From Sphingobium scionense (lineage in GTDB: Bacteria > Pseudomonadota > Alphaproteobacteria > Sphingomonadales > Sphingomonadaceae): 64,000 nt of DNA. The stretch lies in NCBI RefSeq assembly GCF_014197035.1, contig NZ_JACIEU010000002.1, positions 248,001 through 312,000 of the forward strand. The letters are read 5' to 3'. Within the stretch, counting starts at the first letter, position 1. Each line of letters starts with the position of its first letter. Made by a program: the position numbers and the translations under genes. The notes below the pieces were generated by a model. That model saw nothing but the letters and a program-made list of their open reading frames with translations, was not told the origin of the DNA and did not search any database. This document shows positions 42,241 to 49,979 of this stretch, one piece after another.

Positions 42241-42259
42241 GCAGGGAGCGTCGCATAGC

Positions 42260-42595
42260 ATGACCATGGTCACCTTCATCAGCGCCGACGGCGAAAATCG
42301 ACGGGACGTCGATGCGCCTGCCGGGTCCGTCCTGCTGGAGGTTGCGCAGGCGGCGGGCCAGCCGCTGGAGGGGACATGCGAGGGGCAGATGGCCTGTTCG
42401 ACCTGTCATGTCATCGTCGATGCCGCCGATTTCGACCGACTGCCGCGCGCGAGCGAGGATGAGGAGGATATGCTGGACCTGGCGGCCGCCGCGACCCGCA
42501 CAAGCCGTCTCGCGTGCCAGATCATCCTGTCCGAACAGCTGGAAACGCTGACCGTCCGTATCCCCGGTGAATTCTACAATATGCAAGGTATGTGA
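42260..42595 (+). CDS. [2Fe-2S] ferredoxin, adrenodoxin type
   Basis: A 111-residue ferredoxin (MTMVTFISADGENRRDVDA). The four cluster ligands are C40, C46, C49 (CEGQMACSTCH) and C86 (RLACQIIL), with the C-X5-C-X2-C-X36-C spacing of vertebrate-type/ISC ferredoxins. Its likely task is to give electrons for Fe-S assembly or to cytochrome P450s. Location directly behind two cysteine desulfurase genes supports the Fe-S role. Confidence 0.93.
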   Translation: MTMVTFISADGENRRDVDAPAGSVLLEVAQAAGQPLEGTCEGQMACSTCHVIVDAADFDRLPRASEDEEDMLDLAAAATRTSRLACQIILSEQLETLTVRIPGEFYNMQGM

Positions 42596-42598
42596 GCC

Positions 42599-43579
42599 AT
42601 GGCGCTGCGCAAATCCCTCTCGCTGGCGGCGCTGACCGCTTGTCTGGTCCTGGCCTTGCCGCTGTCGGCGGCGCCCAAGAAGAAGGCGCCAGCCAAGAAG
42701 GTGGAAGAGGCGCCGACCCTGCCGACGCTGTTGCCGCCCGCGCCGCGCTATCTGGTGCCGCAATCGGCCCTGACATCGGTCCGCAACCCCAAGGAGATCG
42801 AGGAAGAGACTGGCGGGCGCATGGGGATCGCGCTGGTCGATCGCGAGGGTGCGCTGATTCTGGGTTTCAACCGCGACGATCGCTTTGCCATGTGCTCGAC
42901 CTTCAAGGCGCCGCTGGCGGCTGCCGTGCTGATCGGTGCGCAGGGCGGCAAGTTCGGGCTGGAGGGGGAGATACCTTTCACCAAGGAGGATATCCTCGAC
43001 TACGCCCCGGTGGTGAAGAAGAACAAGAAGCGCGGCCGCATGTCGATGGCCGAGCTGGCCGAGGCGGCGGTCGAGGTGAGCGACAACAGCGCCGCCAACC
43101 TGTTGCTGCCGATGCTGGGCGGACCGGAGGGGCTGACCTCTTTCATCCGCGCCCATGGCGACAAGATCACGCGGCTCGACCGTATCGAGCCCGAGCTGAA
43201 CGAGAATATCGAAGGCGACCCGCGCGACACGACAAGCCCCGCTGCCATGGCCGGGTTGATGGGGCGGCTGCTGTTCCGCGACATGGCTGCGGCCGATGCC
43301 GACACGCTGCGCGGCTGGCTGAACGCCAGCACTACCGGCGATAAGCGGATCAAAGCCGGCCTTCCCGAAGGCTGGACGTCGGGCAGCAAGACCGGCAGTT
43401 GCGGCACCGCCTATAATGATGTCGCGTTGGTGAAGTCGCCGGCGGGCGAGGAATATATATTGGCCATCTATCTCGATCGGCCGACGGTGGACGACAAGAA
43501 GGCGGAGGCAGCGATCGCCGAAGCGGCCCATTCGGCGCTGGAATTCGTGAGCAAGGCGCAGAAGAGCGGGCTGAACTAG
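42599..43579 (+). CDS. class A beta-lactamase with carbapenemase-type C69-C238 pair
   Basis: A 326-residue serine beta-lactamase with signal peptide (MALRKSLSLAALTACLVLAL then PLSAA) and a Lys/Pro-rich linker. Standard elements: S70-x-x-K73 in MCSTFKAP (S100, K103), S130-D-N in VSDNSA (S161), E166 and N170 in RIEPELNEN (E197, N201), and K234-T-G in SKTGSCGT (K264). Cysteines at Ambler 69 (C99) and 238 (C268) with Ser237 match the disulfide and hydroxyl found in KPC, SME and NMC-A carbapenemases. It hydrolyses beta-lactams in the periplasm; carbapenem activity is inference. It starts 3 bp after the ferredoxin stop and may be co-transcribed. Confidence 0.93.
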   Translation: MALRKSLSLAALTACLVLALPLSAAPKKKAPAKKVEEAPTLPTLLPPAPRYLVPQSALTSVRNPKEIEEETGGRMGIALVDREGALILGFNRDDRFAMCSTFKAPLAAAVLIGAQGGKFGLEGEIPFTKEDILDYAPVVKKNKKRGRMSMAELAEAAVEVSDNSAANLLLPMLGGPEGLTSFIRAHGDKITRLDRIEPELNENIEGDPRDTTSPAAMAGLMGRLLFRDMAAADADTLRGWLNASTTGDKRIKAGLPEGWTSGSKTGSCGTAYNDVALVKSPAGEEYILAIYLDRPTVDDKKAEAAIAEAAHSALEFVSKAQKSGLN

Positions 43580-43590
43580 GCTTATGGAAT

Positions 43591-43614
43591 GGCAAGGGCA
43601 TCGAGGCCCTTGCC
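43591..43614 (+). terminator. hairpin after the beta-lactamase gene
   Basis: GGCAAGGGC-ATCGAG-GCCCTTGCC, a perfect 9-bp stem 11 bp after the beta-lactamase stop; only TTCCTGT follows, and it overlaps the -35 box of the SRP RNA. Confidence 0.6.
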
Positions 43615-43638
43615 TTCCTGTCATGAGTTCGCCATATG
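43610..43638 (+). promoter_or_regulatory. sigma-70 promoter of SRP RNA
   Basis: TTGCCT and CATATG with a 17-bp spacer; transcription would start at about 43645, exactly at the predicted 5' end of the SRP RNA stem. Confidence 0.55.
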
Positions 43639-43644
43639 CCCGGC

Positions 43645-43736
43645 CGGGAGTCGGGCGGACGTAGTCGTCGCCAACCTGGTCAGATCCTGACGGAAGCAGC
43701 CACAACGATTTTTCTGCGGGTCGTTCCGGCTCCCAC
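43645..43736 (+). ncRNA. ffs: signal recognition particle RNA (small bacterial type)
   Basis: The universally conserved apical part CCAACCTGGTCAGATCCTGA then CGGAAGCAGCC is visible at 43671-43702, with the GGAAGC loop motif that binds Ffh. Outer arms GGGAGTCGG (from 43646) and CCGGCTCCC (to 43734) pair, giving a hairpin of about 92 nt. SRP RNA guides ribosomes with signal-anchor proteins to the membrane. The location immediately upstream of dnaX-ybaB is a conserved arrangement in many bacteria. Confidence 0.93.
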
Positions 43737-43813
43737 CTTTCCGCACAGCATCATCTCTTCGCAAGGTCCGAACGGGCTTCGACAAGCCGCACCCGAACGG
43801 TTAGGAAACAGGC

Positions 43814-45439
43814 ATGTCCGATTCCCCTCAGCCCTATCGCGTGCTTGCGCGCAAATATCGTCCGCGCAACTTTCGCGAACTGATCGGGCAGGACGCCATG
43901 GTCCAGACGCTGGGTAACGCGATCCGGCGCGGCCGCCTTGCCCATGCCTTTTTGATGACCGGCGTGCGCGGGGTCGGCAAGACGTCGACGGCGCGGCTGA
44001 TCGCCAAGGCGCTGAACTGCATCGGCCCTGATGGGCAGGGCGGGCCGACGATCGACCCTTGCGGCGTGTGCGAACCCTGCATGGCGATCGCCGAGGGCCG
44101 GCATATCGACGTGGTCGAGATGGACGCCGCCAGCCATACCGGCGTCGACGATGTGCGCGAGATCATCGAGGCGGTGCGCTATGCCGCCGTGTCGGCGCGC
44201 TACAAGATCTACATCATCGACGAAGTCCATATGCTCTCGAAGAATGCGTTCAACGCGCTTCTCAAGACCTTGGAGGAGCCGCCTGCCCATGTGAAATTCC
44301 TGTTCGCCACGACCGAGGTGAACAAGGTGCCGGTGACGGTGCTGTCGCGCTGCCAGCGGTTCGACCTGCGCCGCATCCCGGCCGAGATGCTGGCCGGTCA
44401 TTTCGCTCATGTGGTGGAAGCCGAACAGGTCGCGGCCGAGCCGGATGCGCTGTCGCTGATCGCGCAGGCGGCCGAAGGCTCCGCGCGTGACGGCCTGTCG
44501 ATCCTGGACCAGGCGATCGCCCATGCCGAAATGGGTGAGGGCGAGCCGATGGTTACGGCCGCGCAGGTGCGCGAGATGCTGGGCCTGTCGGATCGCGGAT
44601 CCACCCGTCGGCTGCTCGGCCTGCTGCTGGAGGGCGATACCGCCGCGCTGCTGGGCGGGGTGCGCGACCAATATGCGCTGGGGGTCGAGCCGCTGTCGCT
44701 GATGCGCGGCCTGCTGGAGCTGATGCATGCGGTCACGCTGGTGAAGGCCGGGCGCGACCTTGCGACGCCGGGCCAGTCCGACGAGGAGCGCGGCGCGCTC
44801 GCCGACTGGGCATCGCAGATCGGCTTCGGCCCGCTGCATCGGCTGTGGCAGCTGATGTTGAAGGGCCATGACGAGGTGGCGACCGCCGCCCTGCCGATCG
44901 AGGCGTGCGAGATGGCGCTGCTGCGCGTGATGCATGCCGCGACCATGCCCGATCCGAGCGACCTTGCCAGGATGCTGCAGGGCGGGGTGCCGATGGCCGC
45001 GCCGGTGATGCCGGGCCAGGCGCCGGCCGCCGCTCCATCTGCGCCGGAACCCGCGTCCAGCCTGCCCGCCACCTTCGAGGATCTGATCGAAGCCTTCTGG
45101 CAGAAGAGCAAAGGGCATCTGGCGCAGGAAATGCATGATTGCGTGGGGATCATCCGCTATGATCCGCCGATGCTGGAGTATCGCGGCACGGCCAGCCTGT
45201 CGCCCGACTTCGCCACCCGGATCATCCCGGCGCTGCGCGAGGTGACCGGCGTGGCCTGGACGGTGACGCAGGGCGAGGGGGAGGCCAAGCCGACCCTGCT
45301 GGCCAATGAACAGCGCCAGCTGGCCGACAGCCGCGCCGCAATTTTGGAAACCCCGGTGGTCAAGGCGGCAATGGACGCCTTCCCCGATGCCGAGCTGGTC
45401 CATTCGGACGAGCCGGAACAATGGAGTGCCGAAGCATGA
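43814..45439 (+). CDS. dnaX: DNA polymerase III subunit gamma/tau
   Basis: A 541-residue clamp-loader ATPase. Walker A GVRGVGKTS lies at 50-58, zinc ligands C69, C83, C86 and C89 (DPCGVCEPCM) and Walker B IIDEVHML follow, with the sensor segment LFATTEVNKVPVTVLSRCQR. A Pro/Ala linker and a C-terminal domain complete tau; the protein is shorter than Escherichia coli tau (643). No obvious A-run slippage site for a separate gamma form is seen. Its stop overlaps ybaB by 4 bp. Confidence 0.95.
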   Translation: MSDSPQPYRVLARKYRPRNFRELIGQDAMVQTLGNAIRRGRLAHAFLMTGVRGVGKTSTARLIAKALNCIGPDGQGGPTIDPCGVCEPCMAIAEGRHIDVVEMDAASHTGVDDVREIIEAVRYAAVSARYKIYIIDEVHMLSKNAFNALLKTLEEPPAHVKFLFATTEVNKVPVTVLSRCQRFDLRRIPAEMLAGHFAHVVEAEQVAAEPDALSLIAQAAEGSARDGLSILDQAIAHAEMGEGEPMVTAAQVREMLGLSDRGSTRRLLGLLLEGDTAALLGGVRDQYALGVEPLSLMRGLLELMHAVTLVKAGRDLATPGQSDEERGALADWASQIGFGPLHRLWQLMLKGHDEVATAALPIEACEMALLRVMHAATMPDPSDLARMLQGGVPMAAPVMPGQAPAAAPSAPEPASSLPATFEDLIEAFWQKSKGHLAQEMHDCVGIIRYDPPMLEYRGTASLSPDFATRIIPALREVTGVAWTVTQGEGEAKPTLLANEQRQLADSRAAILETPVVKAAMDAFPDAELVHSDEPEQWSAEA

Positions 45440-45759
45440 AGGATCTGAACGAAATATTGGGGATGGCCAGCCGCGTGCAGGAAGAGCTGCAGCGCGCGCA
45501 GGACAATCTGGACAAGCTGGAAGTCGAAGGCGCGGCCGGTGGCGGCCTGGTCAAGGTGAAGGCATCGGCCAAGGGCCGTATCCTGGGCGTGTCGATCGAC
45601 GACAGCCTGCTGGCACCGTCGGAAAAGCAGATGCTGGAAGACCTGATCACCGCCGCGTTCAACGATGCGCGCAAGAAGGCGGACGAGGTCAGCAACACGG
45701 AAATGGGCAAGATGACCGCCGGCCTGTCGCTGCCCCCCGGCTTCAAGCTGCCGTTCTGA
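45436..45759 (+). CDS. ybaB: YbaB/EbfC nucleoid-associated protein
   Basis: A 107-residue DNA-binding protein of the YbaB/EbfC family (MKDLNEILGMASRVQEELQR; VEGAAGGGLVKVKASAKGRI; ITAAFNDARKKADEV). It forms a dimer that coats DNA. The ATG overlaps the dnaX stop (ATGA). The dnaX-ybaB pair is usually followed by recR, but here the next gene is lon. Confidence 0.94.
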   Translation: MKDLNEILGMASRVQEELQRAQDNLDKLEVEGAAGGGLVKVKASAKGRILGVSIDDSLLAPSEKQMLEDLITAAFNDARKKADEVSNTEMGKMTAGLSLPPGFKLPF

Positions 45760-45827
45760 GGGCCTGAACCGGCGCCCGCTGGTGGATAAGGCCTTGTTCA
45801 TCGTTGCAGCAATATGGTGATCGCTGA

Positions 45828-45856
45828 TTGATTGACGCGACGGGCATCCCCATAAA
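45828..45856 (+). promoter_or_regulatory. heat-shock (sigma-32) promoter of lon
   Basis: TTGATT at 45828-45833 and CCCCATAAA at 45848-45856 with a 14-bp spacer fit the sigma-32 consensus, whose -10 is CCCCAT. lon is a classical RpoH target. The predicted start near 45862 leaves a leader of about 40 nt. Confidence 0.65.
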
Positions 45857-45902
45857 GGCGATGAACCGCATGACGGGCCGTAGGTTCGGCCCTGGAGAGT
45901 GA

Positions 45903-48302
45903 ATGACTACGCAATATCCCCTTCTGCCGCTGCGCGACATCGTCGTCTTCCCGCAGATGATCGTCCCGCTCTTCGTCGGTCGCGACAAGAGCGTCGCCGC
46001 GCTGGAAGCGGCGATGGAGGGCAATAAGGAAATCTTCCTGGTGTCCCAGCTCGATCCGGCCGAGGATGATCCGGGCAAGGACGCGTTGTATGACACCGGC
46101 GTGGTGTCGGTGGTGCTGCAACTGCTCAAGCTGCCCGACGGCACGGTGCGCGTGCTGGTCGAGGGCAAGCATCGCGCCCAGCTTGCCGATCTGGCCCCGG
46201 CCGAGGCAGGCTATCTGATCGCCGAGGTCGCCCCGGTCGAGGAAATCGTCGCCGAAGGGCCTGAAGCCTCCGCACTGATGCGCTCGGTTGCCGAGCAGTT
46301 CGAGAATTACGCCAAGCTCAACAAGAAGCTGCCGGCCGAAACGCCGGTGCAACTGCGCGAGATCGAGGACGCCGGTCGCCTGGCCGATTCCGTCGCCGCT
46401 AACATCAACGTCAAGGTCGCTGACAAGCAGTCGCTGCTGGTCGAGGCCGATCCGGTCAAGCGGCTGGAGATGGTCTTTGCCTTCATGGAAGGCGAACTGG
46501 GCGTGCTGCAGGTCGAGAAGAAGATCCGTGGCCGCGTGAAGCGCCAGATGGAAAAGACCCAGCGCGAATATTATCTGAACGAGCAGCTCAAGGCGATCCA
46601 GCGCGAACTGGGCAATGGTGAAGGCGAGGAAGGCGACGAACTCGCCGAACTGGCCGAGAAGATCGCCAAGGCCAAGCTTAGCAAGGAGGCACGCGCCAAG
46701 GCGACGGCAGAGCTGAAGAAGCTCAAGGGCATGCAGCCCATGTCCGCTGAAGCCACGGTAGTGCGCAACTATCTCGACGTGTTGCTGGGCTTGCCCTGGG
46801 GCAAGAAGGGCCGGGTCAAGACCGACCTCAAAAAGGCGCAGTCGATCCTGGACGAGGATCATTTCGCGCTGGAGAAGGTCAAGGACCGGATCATCGAATA
46901 TTTGGCGGTGCAGGCGCGCACCAACAAGCTGAAGGGGCCGATCCTGTGCCTCGTCGGCCCGCCGGGCGTCGGCAAGACCTCGCTGGGGCGGTCGATCGCC
47001 AAGGCGACGGGCCGCGAGTTCGTGCGTCAGTCGCTGGGCGGCGTGCGCGACGAAGCCGAAATTCGTGGCCACAGACGGACCTATATCGGCTCGCTGCCGG
47101 GCAAGGTCGTGTCGAACCTCAAGAAGGCGGGCACGATGAACCCGCTGTTCCTGCTCGACGAGATCGACAAGCTGGGCCAGGATTTCCGGGGCGATCCGGC
47201 GTCGGCGCTGCTGGAAGTGCTGGACCCCGAACAGAATAGCAAGTTCCAGGACCATTATCTGGAGATCGACGTCGACCTGTCCGACGTGATGTTCGTGACC
47301 ACGGCCAACTCGCTGAATCTGCCGCAGCCACTGCTCGACCGTATGGAGATCATCCGGCTCGAAGGTTATACCGAGGACGAGAAGGTCGAGATCGCCCAGC
47401 GCCATCTGGTGCCCAAGCAGATCGACGCCCATGGCCTGAAGAATGGCGAGTTCGAAGTGACCGAGGCTGCGGTCCGCGACCTGATCCGCTATTATACTCG
47501 TGAAGCCGGCGTCCGCACGCTGGAGCGGGAAGTGGCGCGTCTGGCCCGCAAGGCGCTGCGCAAGATACTCGAAGGCGCGTTCGACAAGATCGTGATCACG
47601 CCCGACAATCTGGCCGACTATGCCGGCGTGCAGAAGTTCCGCCATGGCGTGGGTGAGGAAGAGAATCAGATCGGTGCCGTCACGGGCCTCGCCTGGACCG
47701 AGGTCGGCGGCGAACTGCTGACGATCGAGGCCGTAACCGTGCCCGGCAAGGGCCTTATCAAGACGACCGGCAAGCTGGGCGAAGTGATGAACGAATCGGT
47801 GCAGGCCGCCTTCTCCTATGTGAAGGCGCGTTCGCCCGGCTATGGCATCAAGCCGAGCCTGTTCAACCGCAAGGACATCCATATCCACCTGCCTGAGGGC
47901 GCAGTGCCCAAGGATGGTCCGTCGGCCGGCATCGGCATGGTCACGACCATCGTGTCGACCCTGACCGGCATCCCCGTCCACAAGGATGTGGCGATGACCG
48001 GTGAGGTCACTCTGCGGGGGCGGGTGCTGCCGATCGGCGGCCTCAAGGAGAAGCTTCTCGCGGCGCTGCGTGGCGGCATCAAGACGGTGCTGATCCCGCA
48101 GGAAAACGAGAAAGACCTAGCGGAAATTCCGGCCAACATCCGCGAAGTGCTGGAGATTGTTCCGGTGTCCCATGTGGACGAGGTGCTGGCGCGGGCGCTG
48201 GTGTCCAAGCCCGAGGCGATCACCTGGACGGAAGAGGATGATCTGGCGGCGCAGCCGACCCATGGGCAGGGGCGCGATGGGGACGCAGCCATCCGCCACT
48301 AA
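45903..48302 (+). CDS. lon: ATP-dependent protease Lon
   Basis: A 799-residue LonA. The substrate-binding N-domain begins [20 protein letters not shown], Walker A GPPGVGKT is at 352-359, and the Ser-Lys dyad is S674 (DGPSAGIGM) with K717 (GGLKEK). It degrades misfolded and short-lived regulatory proteins. GGAG precedes the ATG. The start is preceded by a sigma-32-type promoter, and an HU gene follows as in many proteobacteria. Confidence 0.98.
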   Translation: MTTQYPLLPLRDIVVFPQMIVPLFVGRDKSVAALEAAMEGNKEIFLVSQLDPAEDDPGKDALYDTGVVSVVLQLLKLPDGTVRVLVEGKHRAQLADLAPAEAGYLIAEVAPVEEIVAEGPEASALMRSVAEQFENYAKLNKKLPAETPVQLREIEDAGRLADSVAANINVKVADKQSLLVEADPVKRLEMVFAFMEGELGVLQVEKKIRGRVKRQMEKTQREYYLNEQLKAIQRELGNGEGEEGDELAELAEKIAKAKLSKEARAKATAELKKLKGMQPMSAEATVVRNYLDVLLGLPWGKKGRVKTDLKKAQSILDEDHFALEKVKDRIIEYLAVQARTNKLKGPILCLVGPPGVGKTSLGRSIAKATGREFVRQSLGGVRDEAEIRGHRRTYIGSLPGKVVSNLKKAGTMNPLFLLDEIDKLGQDFRGDPASALLEVLDPEQNSKFQDHYLEIDVDLSDVMFVTTANSLNLPQPLLDRMEIIRLEGYTEDEKVEIAQRHLVPKQIDAHGLKNGEFEVTEAAVRDLIRYYTREAGVRTLEREVARLARKALRKILEGAFDKIVITPDNLADYAGVQKFRHGVGEEENQIGAVTGLAWTEVGGELLTIEAVTVPGKGLIKTTGKLGEVMNESVQAAFSYVKARSPGYGIKPSLFNRKDIHIHLPEGAVPKDGPSAGIGMVTTIVSTLTGIPVHKDVAMTGEVTLRGRVLPIGGLKEKLLAALRGGIKTVLIPQENEKDLAEIPANIREVLEIVPVSHVDEVLARALVSKPEAITWTEEDDLAAQPTHGQGRDGDAAIRH

Positions 48303-48314
48303 ATCCCTGTTTTC

Positions 48315-48348
48315 GGCGCGTTTGAGCCTGTGAAGGCAAAAACGCGCC
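48315..48348 (+). terminator. hairpin after lon
   Basis: GGCGCGTTT and AAACGCGCC form a perfect 9-bp stem around a 16-nt loop, 12 bp after the lon stop. No T-run follows. Confidence 0.5.
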
Positions 48349-48375
48349 GGAGCCGGCGCATTTATCGCTTTCCCT

Positions 48376-48404
48376 TTGACACCGCTTGAAAGCTGGGCCT
48401 TATT
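48376..48404 (+). promoter_or_regulatory. sigma-70 promoter of the HU gene
   Basis: TTGACA (perfect -35), 17-bp spacer, CTTATT (-10). An overlapping CTTGAA-N15-CCCCGC could be a weak sigma-32 site. Confidence 0.6.
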
Positions 48405-48463
48405 GCCCCGCCTACGCCGCGATTCCTTGACGATCAAACAGCTAAAAAGGGGGTTCCTAAGGC

Positions 48464-48736
48464 ATGAACAAGCAGGATCTTATCAGCGCGGTCGCTGAAA
48501 GCAGCGGTCTTAGCAAGAGCGACGCCAGCAAGGCGGTCGAGGGCGTATTCGACGCCATCACCGGTGCGCTGAAGAAGGGCGACGAAGTACGCCTGGTGGG
48601 TTTTGGCACTTTCTCCGTTTCGCAGCGCAAGGCATCGACCGGTCGCAACCCGCGCACTGGTGAGACGATGACGATCAAGGCGTCGTCGCAGCCGAAGTTC
48701 AAGGCCGGCAAGGGCCTGAAGGATTCGGTCAACTAA
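48464..48736 (+). CDS. HU family DNA-binding protein
   Basis: A 90-residue histone-like protein HU (MNKQDLISAVAESSGLSKSD; GFGTFSVSQRKASTGRNPRTGE; the DNA-binding arm includes the R-N-P motif). It bends and compacts DNA as a dimer. The order lon-hupB is conserved in proteobacteria. Shine-Dalgarno is weak (AAGGGGG, then an A/T spacer). Confidence 0.96.
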   Translation: MNKQDLISAVAESSGLSKSDASKAVEGVFDAITGALKKGDEVRLVGFGTFSVSQRKASTGRNPRTGETMTIKASSQPKFKAGKGLKDSVN

Positions 48737-48802
48737 GGATGCAGGTGCGCCCGGTCGGGCGCGTTGTCATTCGATGATTTTGCCGGCGTCGCGGTCGGGA
48801 CA

Positions 48803-48899
48803 GATTAAGGGAGAGTGGCGCAGCAATAGGGGACAGCCCCGTTGCGCGCGTGTATGCCGAAAGGAAGGGGGAGTGGCCAGCAGCCACTGCCCCTTTTTT
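48803..48899 (+). ncRNA. candidate small RNA downstream of HU
   Basis: A promoter-like pair TTGCCG (48780-48785) and GATTAA (48803-48808), 17 bp apart, precedes a compact interval that folds into GCGCA...GGGG-ACAG-CCCC...TGCGC and ends in a strong terminator. The predicted transcript would start near 48815 and span about 85 nt. No open reading frame with a ribosome site is contained in it. A 3' UTR of HU mRNA or a leader attenuator of rlpA are alternatives. Confidence 0.4.
48863..48899 (+). terminator. intrinsic terminator between HU and rlpA
   Basis: GGGG-G-AGTGGC pairs with GCCACT-G-CCCC (one G-G mismatch), loop CAGCA, followed by six Ts. It is 130 nt beyond the HU stop and 80 nt before rlpA. 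Confidence 0.85.
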
Positions 48900-48978
48900 C
48901 ATGGCCTTATGCGTCGGATGGCGGCGTTGGCCGGCCCGTTGCCCTCGACCTGATCGGTCGGCGGGGTTAGGAAGGGGC

Positions 48979-49563
48979 ATGAGAGCGATCGGACGGGGCA
49001 TCGGAACTTCGGGCGCGGCCTTGGCGCTGCTGGGTGCACTTTCAGCCTGTGGCGGCGGTAATTTCCGCCCGGTGAGCGATATGCCGGTGCGGATCGGCAA
49101 GCCCTATACGGTGCGCGGCACCACCTATGTACCGGCGGATCAGCCGGGCTATGATCTGGTCGGCTATGCCAGCTGGTATGGATCGGAGTCGGGCAATCGC
49201 ACCGCCAATGGCGAACGCTTCCGGCCTGGCTGGATCACCGCCGCGCACACCAGCCTGCCCTTGCCCGCCTATGTCGAGGTGACGGCGCTGGACACCGGGC
49301 GCACGATCCTGGTGCGGATCAACGACCGAGGCCCATTTTCGCGCGGGCGGATCATCGACCTGTCGCGCGGGGCTGCGGAGGAACTTGGGATTCGCGGGCA
49401 GGGTCATGCGGCGGTCCGGGTTCGCGCCGTCGATCCCTCGGAAAAGGACCGCAAGAAGCTGCGCAAGGGCAAGCCGGCAGAGGGGCGGCCGCGTGTCGGG
49501 GCGGACGAACTGGCCGTGTTGCGCGCCCGTCTGGCGGCGTCCGGCAACGATGCCGGGCGATAA
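48979..49563 (+). CDS. rlpA: septal ring lytic transglycosylase RlpA family lipoprotein
   Basis: A 194-residue lipoprotein. Signal peptide and lipobox end at C24 (LLGALSACGGG). The RlpA double-psi beta-barrel follows: GYASWYG, TANGERFRPGWITAAHTSLP, VRINDRGPFSRGRIIDLSRG; the aspartate in NDRGPF is the catalytic one in Pseudomonas RlpA. A C-terminal SPOR domain is absent. The start at 48979 follows AAGGGG; sequence readable upstream is not signal-peptide-like. It acts on denuded glycan strands at the septum. Confidence 0.9.
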   Translation: MRAIGRGIGTSGAALALLGALSACGGGNFRPVSDMPVRIGKPYTVRGTTYVPADQPGYDLVGYASWYGSESGNRTANGERFRPGWITAAHTSLPLPAYVEVTALDTGRTILVRINDRGPFSRGRIIDLSRGAAEELGIRGQGHAAVRVRAVDPSEKDRKKLRKGKPAEGRPRVGADELAVLRARLAASGNDAGR

Positions 49564-49587
49564 TTTTCATCCTTTCACATAAGCCGC

Positions 49588-49616
49588 TTGACGGGGGAGG
49601 GGCGGCCGCATATGTG
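49588..49616 (+). promoter_or_regulatory. sigma-70 promoter of tRNA-His
   Basis: TTGACG, 17-bp spacer, TATGTG. Start predicted near 49623, about 22 nt before the tRNA. Confidence 0.55.
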
Positions 49617-49644
49617 GCCCTTCTCGCGGGGCAACAGCCCCTGT

Positions 49645-49722
49645 GGCGATCGTAGCTCAGTTGGTTAGAGCGCCGGTTTGTGGTACCGGAGGTCGCGGGT
49701 TCGGATCCCGTCGATCGCCCCA
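49645..49722 (+). tRNA. tRNA-His(GTG)
   Basis: Complete cloverleaf: acceptor GCGATCG/CGATCGC, D arm GCTC/GAGC, anticodon stem CCGGT/ACCGG with loop TTGTGGT (anticodon GTG), T arm GCGGG/CCCGT. The extra 5' G (position -1, base 49645) pairs with C73, the identity mark of tRNA-His, and CCA is encoded. It stands as a single gene with its own promoter and terminator. Confidence 0.97.
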
Positions 49723-49745
49723 TTTCCTTCGGGAATGCGCGAAAT

Positions 49746-49779
49746 AAAACCCCGCTTTGCCTCGGTAGAGCGGGGTTTT
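49746..49779 (+). terminator. terminator of tRNA-His
   Basis: AAAACCCCGCT pairs with AGCGGGGTTTT around a 12-nt loop, with the T-run built into the 3' arm. Confidence 0.75.
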
Positions 49780-49848
49780 CGCGTTTCCGGCTTCGATCAT
49801 TTTCCTGGCGCTTCGCGGCGGCTTTCCGGTGTCCTGGGCGCAACAAGA

Positions 49849-49874
49849 AAGGGCGCCCCTTGCGGGACGCCCTT
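49849..49874. terminator. hairpin between tRNA-His and TonB receptor
   Basis: AAGGGCG and CGCCCTT close a stem that continues inward as CCC/GGG around TTGC. It precedes the stem-loop repeat. Confidence 0.45.
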
Positions 49875-49915
49875 CCTCTGCCGACTAACGCCTATGGGGC
49901 GCTTAGACTTCGGTT

Positions 49916-49979
49916 TAGAGCCTGATTGACGCCATTGGTGGAAGCGCGAACTGCTCCCACCTCAAGCGATCAGGCTCTA
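49916..49979. repeat. 64-bp stem-loop element at the receptor stop
   Basis: TAGAGCCTGAT and ATCAGGCTCTA form a perfect 11-bp outer stem; GGTGGAAGC and GCTCCCACC form an inner stem with one mismatch. The right arm contains the stop codon of the TonB receptor. It could terminate the receptor mRNA, and the TAGAGCCTGAT...ATCAGGCTCTA wording looks like a dispersed sphingomonad repeat, from memory. Confidence 0.5.

Noticed and set aside
43814..45439. Programmed frameshift site in dnaX
   Set aside because: I looked for an A-run slippery heptamer followed by a stem near the linker and saw none.
45798..47981. Long open frame (727 codons) antisense to lon
   Set aside because: High-GC codon bias leaves stops rare on the complementary frame; the product is His/Gln/Asp-rich, resembles no family, and lon is certain.
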